Below are positions 26,107 through 38,444 of a stretch of 64,000 bases of DNA, in pieces; position 1 is the stretch's first letter; each line of letters starts with the position of its first letter. The stretch lies in assembly GCA_003956705.1 (NCBI GenBank), contig QZCP01000183.1, positions 1 through 64,000 on the forward strand. Direction: 5' to 3'. This stretch comes from Brevipalpus yothersi (Eukaryota; Arthropoda; Arachnida; Trombidiformes; Tenuipalpidae). A program made the translations under genes and the position numbers. The notes below the pieces were generated by a model. That model did not search any database, was not told the DNA's origin, and worked only from the letters and a program-made list of their open reading frames with translations.

Positions 26107-28689
26107 AGTCAACTGGAAGCCAATTGCGCTTACTCTATAATTGAATGCCATGAAACTCTATTCATCCAAAATTCAAAGCATTTATTCTCAATTCTTTGTA
26201 GCTGTGTATATGTGTGTGTGTGTTCATTGAGAGTGAGAAAACTTGACTTTGATTACGATTCTTCAACACTTAAGATCTTCTTTTCAACTCCATTATTTTT
26301 ATCGAATCTATTTGAATTTTTCTCTTTCTCTCTCCTTTTTGCTAGATTTTCGTCTTCTTTCAATCCTAATCCATCCAATTTGTGGAGATAAAAAAGCAAC
26401 AAAATAGGCAATTCGAGAAAATGAAGAGGATTCAAATCTTTTGACTTGTAGAAATATTTACAATTTTTTTCTGCTTCATTCCAATTTCGAATAAGTTTTC
26501 AACACACTTTATCCTCTTCCCATCTTGACATGTAATTAGCTTTCCAGAGTATTTTGACAACCTAAACGATAAACAACTTATTGGAAAAAAGCACATTCTT
26601 CTGAACCAAGAAACAAATTCTCTATTCCCTCAAAATTTTTCTCATAAAAAAAAATCTTATCCAAAAATCTTCTTGTCTTCCACCTTATCATAACAGGAAG
26701 CTCACACAAAATTGAATCACTCTCGATAGTCGACTTGGTGCCTGATCAATTGCGAAAACAATACGTTACATATGATGGCTCTTTAACCAAGCCAGCATGC
26801 CATGAAACTGTTCAGTGGATAATTTTGAACAAGCCCATCTACATGACAGCTCAACTATTCCACTCATTGAGAATGTCATCTTCCAGCGAGCCATCACACA
26901 ATGGAGACAGCTATCGTCCTGTTCAGCGTCTCAATTCACGTCCGATTAGAACCAATATCAATTTTGATACAAACCATAGTCCAGCAAACGAGGTAAGTGA
27001 TCTGTCAGCATAAACATTCTATCAAGGAAACATTTTTTTCGTCTCTCTCTCATATCTCTTCGCCCAAGAAAGACAAGAGTATTGACATTGAATGAGACAT
27101 CTCAGATGAGGATAAATATTCTCTCTGGTAAAGAAGATGATATTTGTTGAGGAATCTCTTAGTCTCTGAAGTTATAGTCTTTCTTGTCTTCACCTTTGCT
27201 TTTGTGTGTATGTGTGCCGTAATTTTCTCATTATTTGTTGATGAATGACAGTCTATTGCTGTGAGTATGGCTACAAGTGAAAGAGACAATATTACCTACT
27301 TATTGCCTCCACTTTTCATACTTTCTTGAATGATACAATGAGTGGTTGAGAGAAAGAGAGAGAAGGAGGAAGAAAAATCATCTTGCAGGAATAGAAGGCA
27401 TTCCTTATTGTCAGAACTTTGACTTGATAAGCTAATTTTTCCCACTCCACTGATTATTTTGATAGGAATTGATATTTCATTGGAAATATCTGTCTATTCA
27501 CGCTTCTATACATTGCTGCAAGACATTACTATGTTTCCTCTTTGAGAATCGATTATTCTTTTGTGGGCTCAATTGTTTTCTTCTAGAATAGAGTCATAAA
27601 GAACAGGAAGAAAGGAAACATTTTTGCACCCCAAAGCTGGAAGCAAAAATTCTGATTCCTCATGAATTCATTTTCTTACTCCTAAATTGATACATGCCAT
27701 TGTATTGAATACCATGAAATATGTAGCAATAATGTTCTCATAATTGTTTTCTTTTTTTCCTTCTCGTTACATTCATACTTCAATCTGAGACTTATCATAG
27801 TAATTTGCTCAAATGTTCAAAGTATTTCTTATAGAAAATTTTTCTCTTCCTCTACTCATGAAAAGAATATGTACATATATTTTTGTTCTATGTGTTCTTA
27901 TTCCTGTCATTGATGACACTTTTGTCGCTGATAAGAGGAAAGAAAACTATACTTATATTTTGTATGTGTCATTTTTTTGTTCTCTAGGATAATGAAGATG
28001 GTAACAGAAGAACAAATCAATGGACACAATCAGGATCGGGAAACAGTAGCATGTTGAAAAGAAAGCAAACTTGTACCATGAAACGATCTGTCATGTACAA
28101 AGGTAAGCACATTTTTCTTATTCTTTTTTCCAAGGAATATTTACCATCCTATTAGGAATGTAAGTGTATTTTCTTTATGTGTAACATCTTTGATCGGATT
28201 TCGAATATATACATGCATTCAGTTGACATGTTTGAATGATTCTATTCCTATATATGTACATGAAAGAAATGATGGATAAAGTCTGCCAGTAACAAGCTAA
28301 TGTTCAAAACTTGTCTGTGAAAAATTCTCAAATAATGATACTCAAGCCAGTAGTTTGTTACTCTTGTGGTACACTTTATGACGACTTATTTAAACAGTTT
28401 ATGCAATCTATGTGATTTATTTTCACTCTAACCTTTTTTTTCTTTCATCCATGACAAACTGGCTGCAAAACAATCTCTTAGTTGAAACGGTATTCTCTTT
28501 TTTCCTCTCTTCTGACATCTGCATGATCGAATAATAAATGAATAGGAAATGTTGAATATATATTCTCAAGTGCACAACATAATATTCCACAGAATGTCTT
28601 ACGGTATTGTTTTATTTCTTTACTCTCTCTCTTCTTCTTCTTTCTCCACAGCCAATCTACAATTGTTCAAAGAACTTACAATGGCATAA
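18498..28689 (+). CDS. Carbonic anhydrase-related protein, CA10/CA11 type (acatalytic)
   Basis: Secreted member of the alpha-carbonic anhydrase fold; CA10/11 proteins are catalytically dead and bind neurexins at synapses in vertebrates. Six exons: 18498-18678, 24321-24457, 25150-25567, 26697-26992, 27988-28102, 28652-28689, all GT-AG, together 394 residues. ATGs at 18498, 18510 and 18534 are in frame; all lie before a hydrophobic signal segment ending near VMCQ. Then WWTYEGISG, GPKFWG, RRQSPIDI, YNTG-like LINTG, LTYRY, GSEHTIDG, GEIQLYAYN, TYDGS...PACHET, PIRTNINF. Of the three zinc histidines only the middle one remains: the first is Ser (about residue 165, in ISFHYG) and the third is Gln (about 190, in EIQLY), so it cannot bind catalytic zinc normally. 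A His/Gln/Ser-rich insert of about 20 residues lies before LIDGPLTY. The C-terminal tail of about 45 residues is polar and basic. Intron 1 is 5.6 kb. Confidence 0.92.
20574..20592. repeat. (CT)n microsatellite, short
   Basis: CT run of about 19 bp in CARP intron 1. Confidence 0.8.
21370..21440 (-). repeat. Possible tRNA T-arm-like remnant
   Basis: The minus strand carries GAGTTCGAATCC close to a tRNA box B. No matching box A with good spacing was found, so this is at best a fragment of the same repeat class as at 17715-17790. It lies in CARP intron 1. Confidence 0.2.
23605..23628. repeat. (CT)n microsatellite, short
   Basis: CT run of about 24 bp in CARP intron 1, inverse to the GA run at 23906. 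Confidence 0.85.
23906..23943. repeat. (GA)n microsatellite
   Basis: AG run of about 38 bp in CARP intron 1. Confidence 0.9.
24937..25003. repeat. (CT)n microsatellite
   Basis: CT run of about 66 bp in the short CARP intron 2, about 150 bp before the acceptor of exon 3. It is open in frame with exon 3, so naive ORF calling extends the exon through it; the acceptor at 25149 fixes the real border. Confidence 0.95.
26047..26102. repeat. (CT)n microsatellite
   Basis: CT run of about 55 bp in CARP intron 3. Confidence 0.95.
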
Positions 28690-29979
28690 ATTTCGATAGA
28701 GTCCATTCTCAAATCTTCGCCAAACATTTTGAATACAATGACCGAAGGCAATTGAGACAAAATACTCACCTTTGGGTTACAACTCAAGAGCTATGAACTA
28801 TAAGTCTTTCATCAAAATCTCAAAGTTTTTATTCCACAGGAATTCTCTTCGGATTTATCATGTATTCTGAGCTGTCATCCCAATTTTTGATTACATATCA
28901 AACTTTGAAGGAAAAAGAAAATTGTGTTGGAAACTTGTTCATCAACACAGCGTCACAAGCAAGAGACAAGATCTTGAAGTTTTCTTTGGAAATCCTCATG
29001 TTTTCGATCAAACGCTGGAGGCAAGATAGATGTATTTGGGAATAAATTTGATCACATGAACAATCTTAGCTTTTCACTGATTTTAAGATGTTCGGATCTA
29101 GCTGCAGCAAGTGGTCATTCATGAGTATTTCGAGTATTTTGGGAAGTGGAAAATATAATTTGCCGCCTGATAAGATTTCCAATGAGAGAAACAAAGAATC
29201 TAAACAATTTGGATTCTTCAGTGAAAATAGAATGCACTCTGGAAACAGATCTCATCATGAGTAGAAAATTTACTGCCTTTACTGACCGTAATTCACCGAA
29301 TTTGTCTAGAAAATCCAACATTTTTCACAAACCTTGAGTGACCAAAAGAGTTTCGCTCTCTTGCTTTCCGATTTTCGTTGACATATGTTAATTGATTTTT
29401 TCGCGCCACTCCACATTCCTCACTCTTTTAGCCGACTTTTGACTTTTCAAGTTGAGAAATAAATGAGAAAGAAAATTGTAAAATAAACGCTTTCAAGTGG
29501 AATAAAATTGATACTTAAGATACTTTACTTTGGCAATAAAAATGTTTCTCCTAGAATTTTTTTTCTTCTCTCTTTTTGATTGCTACGTTTCATCCATAAC
29601 ATTTTGAAGTCTAATAATTTTCTTACCATATACATGTAGTGTGAGAGAGATGAGTTTTTTTGTTCTTCTATCACAAATGAAAAACATTCATTTATATTTC
29701 TGTGTACTCGTGAGAGGAACACAAATGATTATCAGCGGAAATGGTACTTTGTTACCTAACAAGATACTCCATTTGAACACCATACACAGTGGTCATGTTC
29801 ATAAAGCAAATTATACACGTGATCAGGCTATTTTGAACATTTGATATTAAATGATGATCTTATATGATGCGATAAAGATCGAGTATGTTTAATGATGCGG
29901 ACTGATTGAGGTAAACTTACTCTGGTGAGAAGGATGGAGGATGAACGCAACATCACCATTAGATGATGAGAATGTTCAT

Positions 29980-30016
<37 letters not shown>
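29980..30016. repeat. (GA)n microsatellite
   Basis: AG run of about 36 bp. Confidence 0.9.
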
Positions 30017-30020
<4 letters not shown>

Positions 30021-31674
30021 CGAATATGCATATTTGATTGAATACTGGACACTCAACAATATTGAGAAAATCAAGGTTGAAGGTTAAAGATTTTCTTATT
30101 GAAATATTAATTTGATGGGAAGGCTAAATAAAATTTTTCTTTCCATTCATTGCGGTGCTTGATTCTTCGAAAATGGTTGACAAAGAAGCTAAGCAAATCC
30201 AATAATAGAGCAATCATTGATATTAAAATGTCTCATTTTGGCAACACCACAACCACTCCATGAACTTGTATCAAAAACTTTATGGATTGATATCAATTCA
30301 TTCATAACTTCTCTCTACATGAGATTTCATTAAATTAATGGCTTTTTCTTTTAAGATGAAGTTGCCATATTTGGCTACTCTAAAAAGGAACGAAGTTTAT
30401 AGCTCTATCTAGATTCGGTGAAAAAATCCGATGAATTGATTAATTGCTATAAATTAATCAAAATTCAAACCTTAAGGAACCTTTAGCTCACCCATTTGAA
30501 ATAGTGAAATTTGTATCCAAGAAATTTGGACATTTTTGCATCCAATCTGTCATTCGATTATCTTATACTTTTTTCCATCAGCTTGATTATTATCATCACC
30601 TATAATATGCACAAAAAATGCTGAACATGAATTATGGGTACAAACTGACATATCGAAAGGGGACAAAACGAAAAATTTGCTCACGACACAGGTATAAGAT
30701 TTGAAATATCAACATTTGGGACCATGTCTGAGCATGAATATATTGCAAAATAGAAAAAAAGAGAAAAGATTGACAAAAATCATCTTAAAGTGGATTAAAG
30801 ACATTAAATTTTTCAATTTTTACCCCCAAAAAGGTTCAAATTTTTTTCTTTAAACTTTATGCTGCCAGCTTTTTTTGCTCTTTTTTTCGCATACACATCA
30901 TGATAATCAAAAGTTACTATCATAGACTATAAGTGAAGAAAAGAGAAAAAAGCCAAGATGCTCATCATCATCTTTTGGATTCCGGGAAAGATGCTGAGAG
31001 AGCATAAATAAGCTGTGAACAAGAGTGGGTGTTGAGAGAATGGATGGAAAGCGAATACAAGACAGGGTGGCAAGATACTTGTTCAGCATCTTGATGGACC
31101 CATTCGATTGAGAAATCATGATTTTGGATGAAGATATTCAGCACATTATACAACAGGATTAGAATTTGATGATGTTGATAATGAATTCCAACTCGATGAA
31201 AGCAAAAAGTTTTCATACATGTTCGTGATATTTATCCACTACACATACTATGCAGCCTACACATTTCATGGCCTGATCTGAAGTGTCGCCGTGAATAGTG
31301 AGCATATTGCCCAAGTACCGTTAGGAGCGATGGACATTCGAAGAATTTTTTGTAATTTTATATATTTTTCTCGCTACTTCGCTACTTTCTTCTCTGCTCA
31401 GAATTTTAAGTAACAGTTATTTCTAGGGCGAATTCCGATAGAACACAAATTATCACACCACGTTCCATTTGGAGAAAAAAAGATGGAATGTCGATCATCC
31501 AATCGCATTTTGGCAATAAAATGTCTAATTCAAATGGAAAATTGAGGGAATATTTGGGGTGAAAATTTATCACATTCAAATTTCCTCTTCAAATCGAATC
31601 GAGATGACTGATGATAATAATTAGAGGTATGATTGTGTATTCGCAAATGTCCAATAAATATCATGATGCAATCT

Positions 31675-31675
<1 letters not shown>

Positions 31676-31739
<64 letters not shown>
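31676..31739. repeat. (CT)n microsatellite
   Basis: CT run of about 63 bp. Confidence 0.95.
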
Positions 31740-31741
<2 letters not shown>

Positions 31742-32200
31742 AAGATGGATGAGGAAGCATTCGTCTGTTCTATTCAGTAATCAACGGGTTCATCAGACAT
31801 TGGGCTAACAGGTTGCTTCATGCTTCTGAGTTTTACCTTCTCATTGGTGAACCAGATTTTCCTATCTGATTAGAATTGATCGGTTTCAAAATTTGAAACA
31901 TGTACCACACACGAAAAGCGAATCGCAATCCGTTTCGTCCTTCCATTTCAATTGTGAATGTTGTTACTGGAAGGATACAGTATAAAGATGATGGTGTCCA
32001 TCCCATCAGCTAGTTGAAAATGGTTCATCGTTCATCATGAAAAAAATGTTGAAGATGATGATGATGAAGAAGAAGTGGTATGAATACCCTGTCATCTTCC
32101 AAGATTTGAATGTTTTTTGACAAATTAGCATGAGCCCACTGATATTAATCGAAAAAGCTCAGTCATTCACTGATGATTGAGAACTTTATCTCAACCCTTT

Positions 32201-32224
32201 CCTCTCTCTCTCTCTCTCTCTCTC
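32201..32224. repeat. (CT)n microsatellite, short
   Basis: CT run of about 23 bp. Confidence 0.85.
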
Positions 32225-35200
32225 ATCTTTTTTACTCTTGTCCATCTTATTTCTTTATGATTTTTTCCTCTTTTTCTCTTCTTTTCGCTGATTTGGATGT
32301 GCATGATTTTCGATGATAAAGCATAAAATTAGAATCTTTATCAACCCTTTCGCTTGAATTAACATAATCAATGACAATGTTCACGATCATTGAGGCTTAC
32401 AGGTCAACAGGAAAGTCTCTCAGTGTCCTCTTCTTCTTCTTCCGGCTGTTCAATGGGATGTTCACTTTTCATTCCATTTCAATTTGATTTCAAATCAGAT
32501 GTTGAGAATAAGATAGGAGAAAAGAAAGAAACGAAGAAAAGAGAGAAAAACTTTTTAAGATCAGATAGAAGTCTAGATTGATACAGTGGAGCAAAAGAGT
32601 GCAAAAGAATCAATACAGAACCCTAGCGAAGTAAAAAGGATTGGTACATGATTGGAATGGATAATGAGACCAAGATTTCATGATAGATACTCCACTCACA
32701 TGATGCATCAGTACTCTTTTCGCACTTTCTCCATGAGTAACCAGAATATATATAAAAATATATATATATGTATGTGTGTATAAATATATCTGTCCAATCG
32801 ATGATACTGATGATCGTACAGCACTCGATCATATTTTTCGAATCAACATGATGGAACAAGTTTTGGCATCAACCTACATCACAAGGTGGCTTTGCCGAAA
32901 AATGGCTCTCCAATTGCACTATACTCACTATTAACCACTCTAACTGGACGTGATATAATTGCATTTTCAAATGGATCAATTGATTGAGAAGAAGAAAGTG
33001 AGTATACCGAGTATGGGAAACGAAATGTGATTCCAAGTGCAGTGGAGTGTATGGGAAAGTTGGGCTTTGAGTATTCCTTGTTGAATCAGAGAATTCAACA
33101 GATTGGATTCCAAGATCATTGATATGCTTGATTGAAGGCCTGGCAACCAGATAACGACACATATTCTCAAATCGATGATTTTTGACCGCACAGTATGATG
33201 TATCATGGGTGGCAAGTTCAAATGTCACCCACTTTGTATGTGTGTGAGTAACTTGACCATCAGTGCCAATACTTTCACACGTTAGCACCTCTCTCTCTCT
33301 CTCTTCATCCAATAGTGTTCAAATTTTTTTCTCATGATATTGTCCTCTAAAATTCTATCTGATAAAATCAGAATGATTCTGTAGCTGTTCAATTGGTCTC
33401 TTTTGTGTGGTCAGCGGAAAAATGTGTGTGTTGATAAGTGATTGATTGTTAAAGTGAAAGAAAGATGGTTAATGGAAGGAAATATTTTAATTCACAATTG
33501 CATATGAAATGCAAGAGAGAATCGAGATTCTTTTCATTCGGGCATAATTTTGATTGTGGTCACCTTAGCATGTGGTCAGTATAACTTGATCATTCTTTCA
33601 ACACCAATAAATGAGATAACATTTTTTTACATCTTATGGCTAGTCATAAATGTAAATCGACAGCAAAAATATTATTGATCTGTAAAAAGTAATCATGCAA
33701 CTTGTGAACCCTTTTTCCGTTACCAATCTGACCTTTTGATCTGAAATCAAAATAACTCTGTCAAGTATTGGGGTTCATTCATCGATCAACATTGTATACT
33801 TTGTTTTCTCTCTAATATCATTCAGATCACTTGTACACCAGTTCGATTGCTAGATAACCCTGTTTACTATTCAGAAACATGGTTCATCATACTGGATATT
33901 CTTTTCAAACGAAAACCTCATTATTCCAGGGAATCTCATCGGTTCAATAATCAAGAATATGCTAATTCGCCGAATGTTTGGGTAAGGAAGCTCAATGTTT
34001 CAGCAGAGGAATTGTTGACGGCTATTGTATTCTAATAAAACAACTGCTAGGGGATCAAAACAATCAAGTTTCATGGGCAAGATCAGATAAAAGTGAAAGA
34101 AATTGCAGAATAATAAAGTTAAAGTTCTCATGATCATGAAATTCGAAAAGTTCCTCAAGTGTATGAATGAACACCGATGAAGAGCATGAAACTTTGACCT
34201 CTAATTGAAGATGATTTCAAAGGGACATTTTTATTAAAATTCTATGAAAAATGTCTGTAATATTTGTCATTACACTGCTTGAAGCGTGTCAAGATGCTGC
34301 AATCAGTGGAAAGTGAATAAGCACGATTCGCACTTTAAATCAGATCGTGCTTGTTTTCCGATATTTAATACCACCTATTACAGATCATTTCATTCCCATT
34401 ATTGTTGTTGTTCTGTGAAATCTGAATTCTGAACGGTCAAGCAAAAATACCAAAATCATGATATTGACAATCTTGTGTGAGTGTATGTGTGTTGGTCAAA
34501 AAATATCCAAGGTAAGCGGATTTTTTGCTTCACACACACATTATTATGATGACCATCAAAAAAAGTTCATAGTAATGAGCCTATGAATAGGATCACACCA
34601 AACTCAAATCGATAAGAACTTTCTCGATACTTATATATGCACAAATCTGGATAAAATAAAGACTACCGAATAAGAGGAGAGAGAGAGAGAAAGAGAGAGA
34701 GAAAGATGGAAAAAAGAATTCACCTCAATATCACGATAATCAGCTTTTTTGTTTTATAAGCTCTCAGGTATCCTTTAGGCAGATACATATTTATATGTAC
34801 ATGCATTTACTTTGACCATTAATATAGAATCATAACAGTAGAGCGATACAAATTTTTCAATGACATGGTGAAAAATTAGTAACGATTTTTATTATATTTT
34901 TCTACTTTTTTTCTCTTTCTTTTTCTATTCCAAAATATTGAAGAAAAAATAATAATAATAAAATAAAGCCCGATCTTGAGAGTGTAACATGGTTTAATTG
35001 TTAGCCTACAGAGAAAACCGATCCTTTTTAGCCTTAAACTATTTAATATGTATTCATGCGAAAACTGAAAACGAATGGAACTGGATGTCCTGATTGATTT
35101 GAGAACAGAAAATCTTCTCTTTCTCTCTCTTCTTTAAATTGTTCACACATAAAGATGCAACCTTATGGAATGATTAAGTCGTATTGGACTTCCTTTCTTT

Positions 35201-36778
35201 TTGATGAGCAAATTCTACTCACTTGAACACTAAAAACAAGCCCCGAGGAAATAGTATTCAGGAAGATGGTGAGAGAGATGAAGATGGAGAAGAATACATT
35301 ATCATTAAAAGTATGCATATTATGTGTATGTATGCTTATTCTCATCATTTTCTTCTTCTGAAATTTTCTTTTTCTTCTTCATAATCATCATCATAATTCG
35401 GATACTGTACGGTATGAGCAGTGGCATTTGGAATGTATGAATTAAAAAGTTTATATATATTAGTATTGATTTCATACTGTTCTCAAGAGCAGCAATAATT
35501 TTGAAGATTTTTCTCTTCTTTTTTCTTTTCAGTTGAAACTTCTTCAAAAACTTTGTCTACCAAACTTTGGCCAAAGTTTGTCTATTTTTGCCTCCTAAAA
35601 CTTGATTAACATTTTATCTCAATAATAGTAATAATAATAAGACAATAATACAACTGATCAGTCGAGTGGCCACTTGGCTTGAAGACTACTACTACTAATA
35701 CAAAGAGAACAGTACAAAGTTGAGAGTAAGAGTAAATAACGGAGGCTTCCATTCTTAAATTAGTTAGTTAATGAGTACACTATTCTGGCCATATTATATG
35801 ATATAAGAAGAGTGATGATGACATGAAATGGCAAAACAAAGTCAAGTGAAAATTTGTTGGCATATGAATAGATGTTCACTAAGAATCTCATCTTCATTTT
35901 GATGAGTTTTCATGAGCAGTATGTATGGGCTACATGTGTGCATGATAATATCAAATTTATCAACACGATAAATAGCTTGAGAAGATAAAAAAATGAGGCA
36001 CTCAGGTTGGGACCATCAGTGATGATAATGTGGCTCCTCTCATCCTTCTTCATCACCGATTTTGGACCCTAATCTTATGACTTATATATCCGTTCATTCA
36101 GCCAGGAAGCTAATTATCAGTATTCTACTTCTTCTTCTTCATTAGCCTTCAAAATAAAAATTCGCCTCTAAACACAAAAATCATCAGCTCAAAACGAATA
36201 ATTAAATATATATGATCATTTCATTTCAATGTTCAAATGATATGTATATGTATCATGTCATCATGAGCAGAGTGTTCTTATGAAACTTAACACTTTGCTA
36301 AGCGAAGGCTGAAGATTGAGAAAATGATATTGATCATGTTGAGGTTCACAAAACTTTTCGAAACATCTCAGAAAACTCATTTCCAACCGATTCTTGACTA
36401 CTACTACTCACCAGGTACAGTATTATCGAGACAAAAATCTTGATTAAATCGAAAAAAAGTATCATATCAGTAGGATCTTTCTAATTATTAGCATCATTTC
36501 ATGAATGGGTCTGATGGCAAAGAAGAGGAGAGCTCAAAATTACTCAAAATCATTTAAAATTTCAATTACTCAATCCAATCGGTATCGATAATCGGTATAA
36601 AATAAAGTTCAAACATCTCAGCATGGCTCAAAAAATAGCGGAACTTTTTTTTCAGAACATTCTAAAATCAGAGAGAAACTTTCACCGGAAGCTATATTGC
36701 ACCTCATACACAAACTGCGATACAAAATAGTTACAAAGAATCAAGTGAAAGATAAAATTAAATCAATCGCAAACTTAC

Positions 36779-36875
36779 CTCGTCGTTCTAGTTCCACCGA
36801 GAAGACACATGATGCCACAAGAGCAATGATCCAAAGATTGATCAATGGTGACACTTGAAATCCACTCTTGGTCAT
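36779..36875 (-). CDS. Orphan first coding exon with signal peptide, gene unknown
   Basis: From the ATG at 36875 the minus strand encodes 32 residues: a short polar start (MTKSGFQVSP), a hydrophobic core LINLWIIALVASCVF and a cleavage-like end SVELERR. A good donor (GAG then GTAAGT) follows in phase 1. A phase-1 intron just after a signal peptide is typical of secreted and receptor genes. The following exons should lie at lower coordinates but were not identified. It could belong to a receptor, a channel or a secreted protein; the fragment is too short to choose. It is not the first exon of the mGluR model, which has its own signal peptide. Confidence 0.5.
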
Positions 36876-37406
36876 CGTGTGGTCACTTTATGAATACAAA
36901 CTACAAGTGTGTGCAATATCACACTAAACACACTGAATGTTCGCCAAAGTACAGTAATAAAATGCGTAAACTTTCCAATATTGGCCACAATAGGGTGATT
37001 TATCCATTGAATAGAAAGAATACTAAGTTCAATGTGATCAAGCGTTGATCACTGTTGATCACTATTGGCTGTCCGGAAACTGTCACTAATATAAGTGATG
37101 TGAGAGCACAATAAGGTGTGTTTGTGTATGAATGTATGTGTGTGCACGAAATTGTGATCAAATCGTAACTGAGGCTGATCCCCAAGGTATATGGAATAGT
37201 ATGTCTCGCTATTCTCAACTATCACCGGTTTCATTCGATTGTTGCCGATACAGTAAGAATACGGACTTGGGCTAGTAGCACTTCGAAGATTTAAGGAGAG
37301 AGAGAGAAAGAGAAAGAGAGAGAGAGACTTGAGTAAGTGAGTTGATTTGTATGTGTATGTGTGTGTGTATCGTGTTCAGAATGGATGCTGAATGATGAAG
37401 TAGGAG

Positions 37407-37431
37407 GTAGGAGGAGGAGGAGGAGGAGGAG
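37407..37431. repeat. (GGA)n trinucleotide microsatellite
   Basis: About eight GGA/GGAG units, which on the minus strand read as a run of proline codons. Confidence 0.85.
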
Positions 37432-38420
37432 GCAATTGGATGGATGCAGAAAAAAGTGGTACTAAAGTGGCATGAATCAAGTAACGATTAGTATGAACGT
37501 TAAAGGCGCCAATTTTCGTTTGGCCAAACTTTGTTCGAACTTTTCTTTTCACAGCTGCTGCCATCTTGAAAAGTGTTCTAAGTTCTTGATATGAGTATAT
37601 ATTTATTCGGACGTATTCATGTATTCGAATAACTGTACATATCTGATTGGTGAGCAATGGATGGTTATGATAGAGGAACAAAATATGATCAGATTAGATA
37701 ATAAAGTTGAAATTTTTCTGTATCAAGCTAACAATACGGTTAGGGTGTTTCTTGGCGCTTTTTTTCTTCTTTTTCTTGGTAATTCAGACTTGATCTTGTA
37801 TCATTTATGAGTGTCCATATTGATACGAACGAATAGGAAGGAGAAATAGAGAGAATTATGGGTGTGGAAAAATGAATGATTTTAAATATTAAGGGCAATT
37901 GGATTGAAGCTATACAAAATTTGACTAATGAGCTTCAATCAAACAAGAAGAGAGATGAGAGTCAAAAGAGGAAAGACAAAGAAAGAAGTGATAAAGAATA
38001 ACAAGACACCATATTTCATCTCGATTTTTGATTATCACTCACAGCTCTTCAATTTTTCGAGCGAATGTCAAATAGAAATAAAATACATGGAACTATAATT
38101 AAACAATATTTTGAGGCTCGGTACCAGTTGACCGCAACTTTTGAGAATTGTGTTCGCTGATGATGGTCAAGAGCTCCATTATGTGTGCGAGTGTTAAGAA
38201 GAGAATACAATCTTACTGTTCATGAACACTATTCAAAGTTACAATCAATCTCTTATGCTTTCGCTCATTGATTTCAAAGTGTATTATCTTGTCGCCATAT
38301 TCATTAACATTCTGATTTTGATTACATTTTCTGGTTGTATCCAATAATTTGCTACACATTATGGTCCACTCTTGATATTTCCTAAGAATTCAGGTTAATG
38401 CCTTGGCTTCCTTTTTAACT

Positions 38421-38444
38421 GTCTCTCTCTCTCTCTCTCTCTCT
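38421..38444. repeat. (CT)n microsatellite, short
   Basis: CT run of about 23 bp. Confidence 0.85.

Larger units (their letters stand above)
28690..36778. other. Long region without a supportable gene
   Basis: It begins with the CARP 3' UTR (an AATAAA at 29041-29046 is a candidate polyadenylation signal). Because a signal-peptide exon on the minus strand splices into it from 36779, it should contain further minus-strand exons or be one long intron. I could not recognise any. It holds CT/GA runs at 29982-30016, 31676-31739 and 32203-32224, and a short TA-rich run near 32750-32790. The longest minus ORF (33312-32869) has no family resemblance and looks like chance. Confidence 0.5.

Noticed and set aside
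31900..32013. Plus ORF of 38 codons (MYHTRKANRNPFRP...) with coding-like composition
   Set aside because: Too short, no splice sites or homology recognised.
32869..33312. Minus ORF of 147 codons, considered as a second exon of the 36.8 kb signal-peptide gene
   Set aside because: No family resemblance, an alternative start inside a GA repeat, and overlapping ORFs in another frame; looks like chance.
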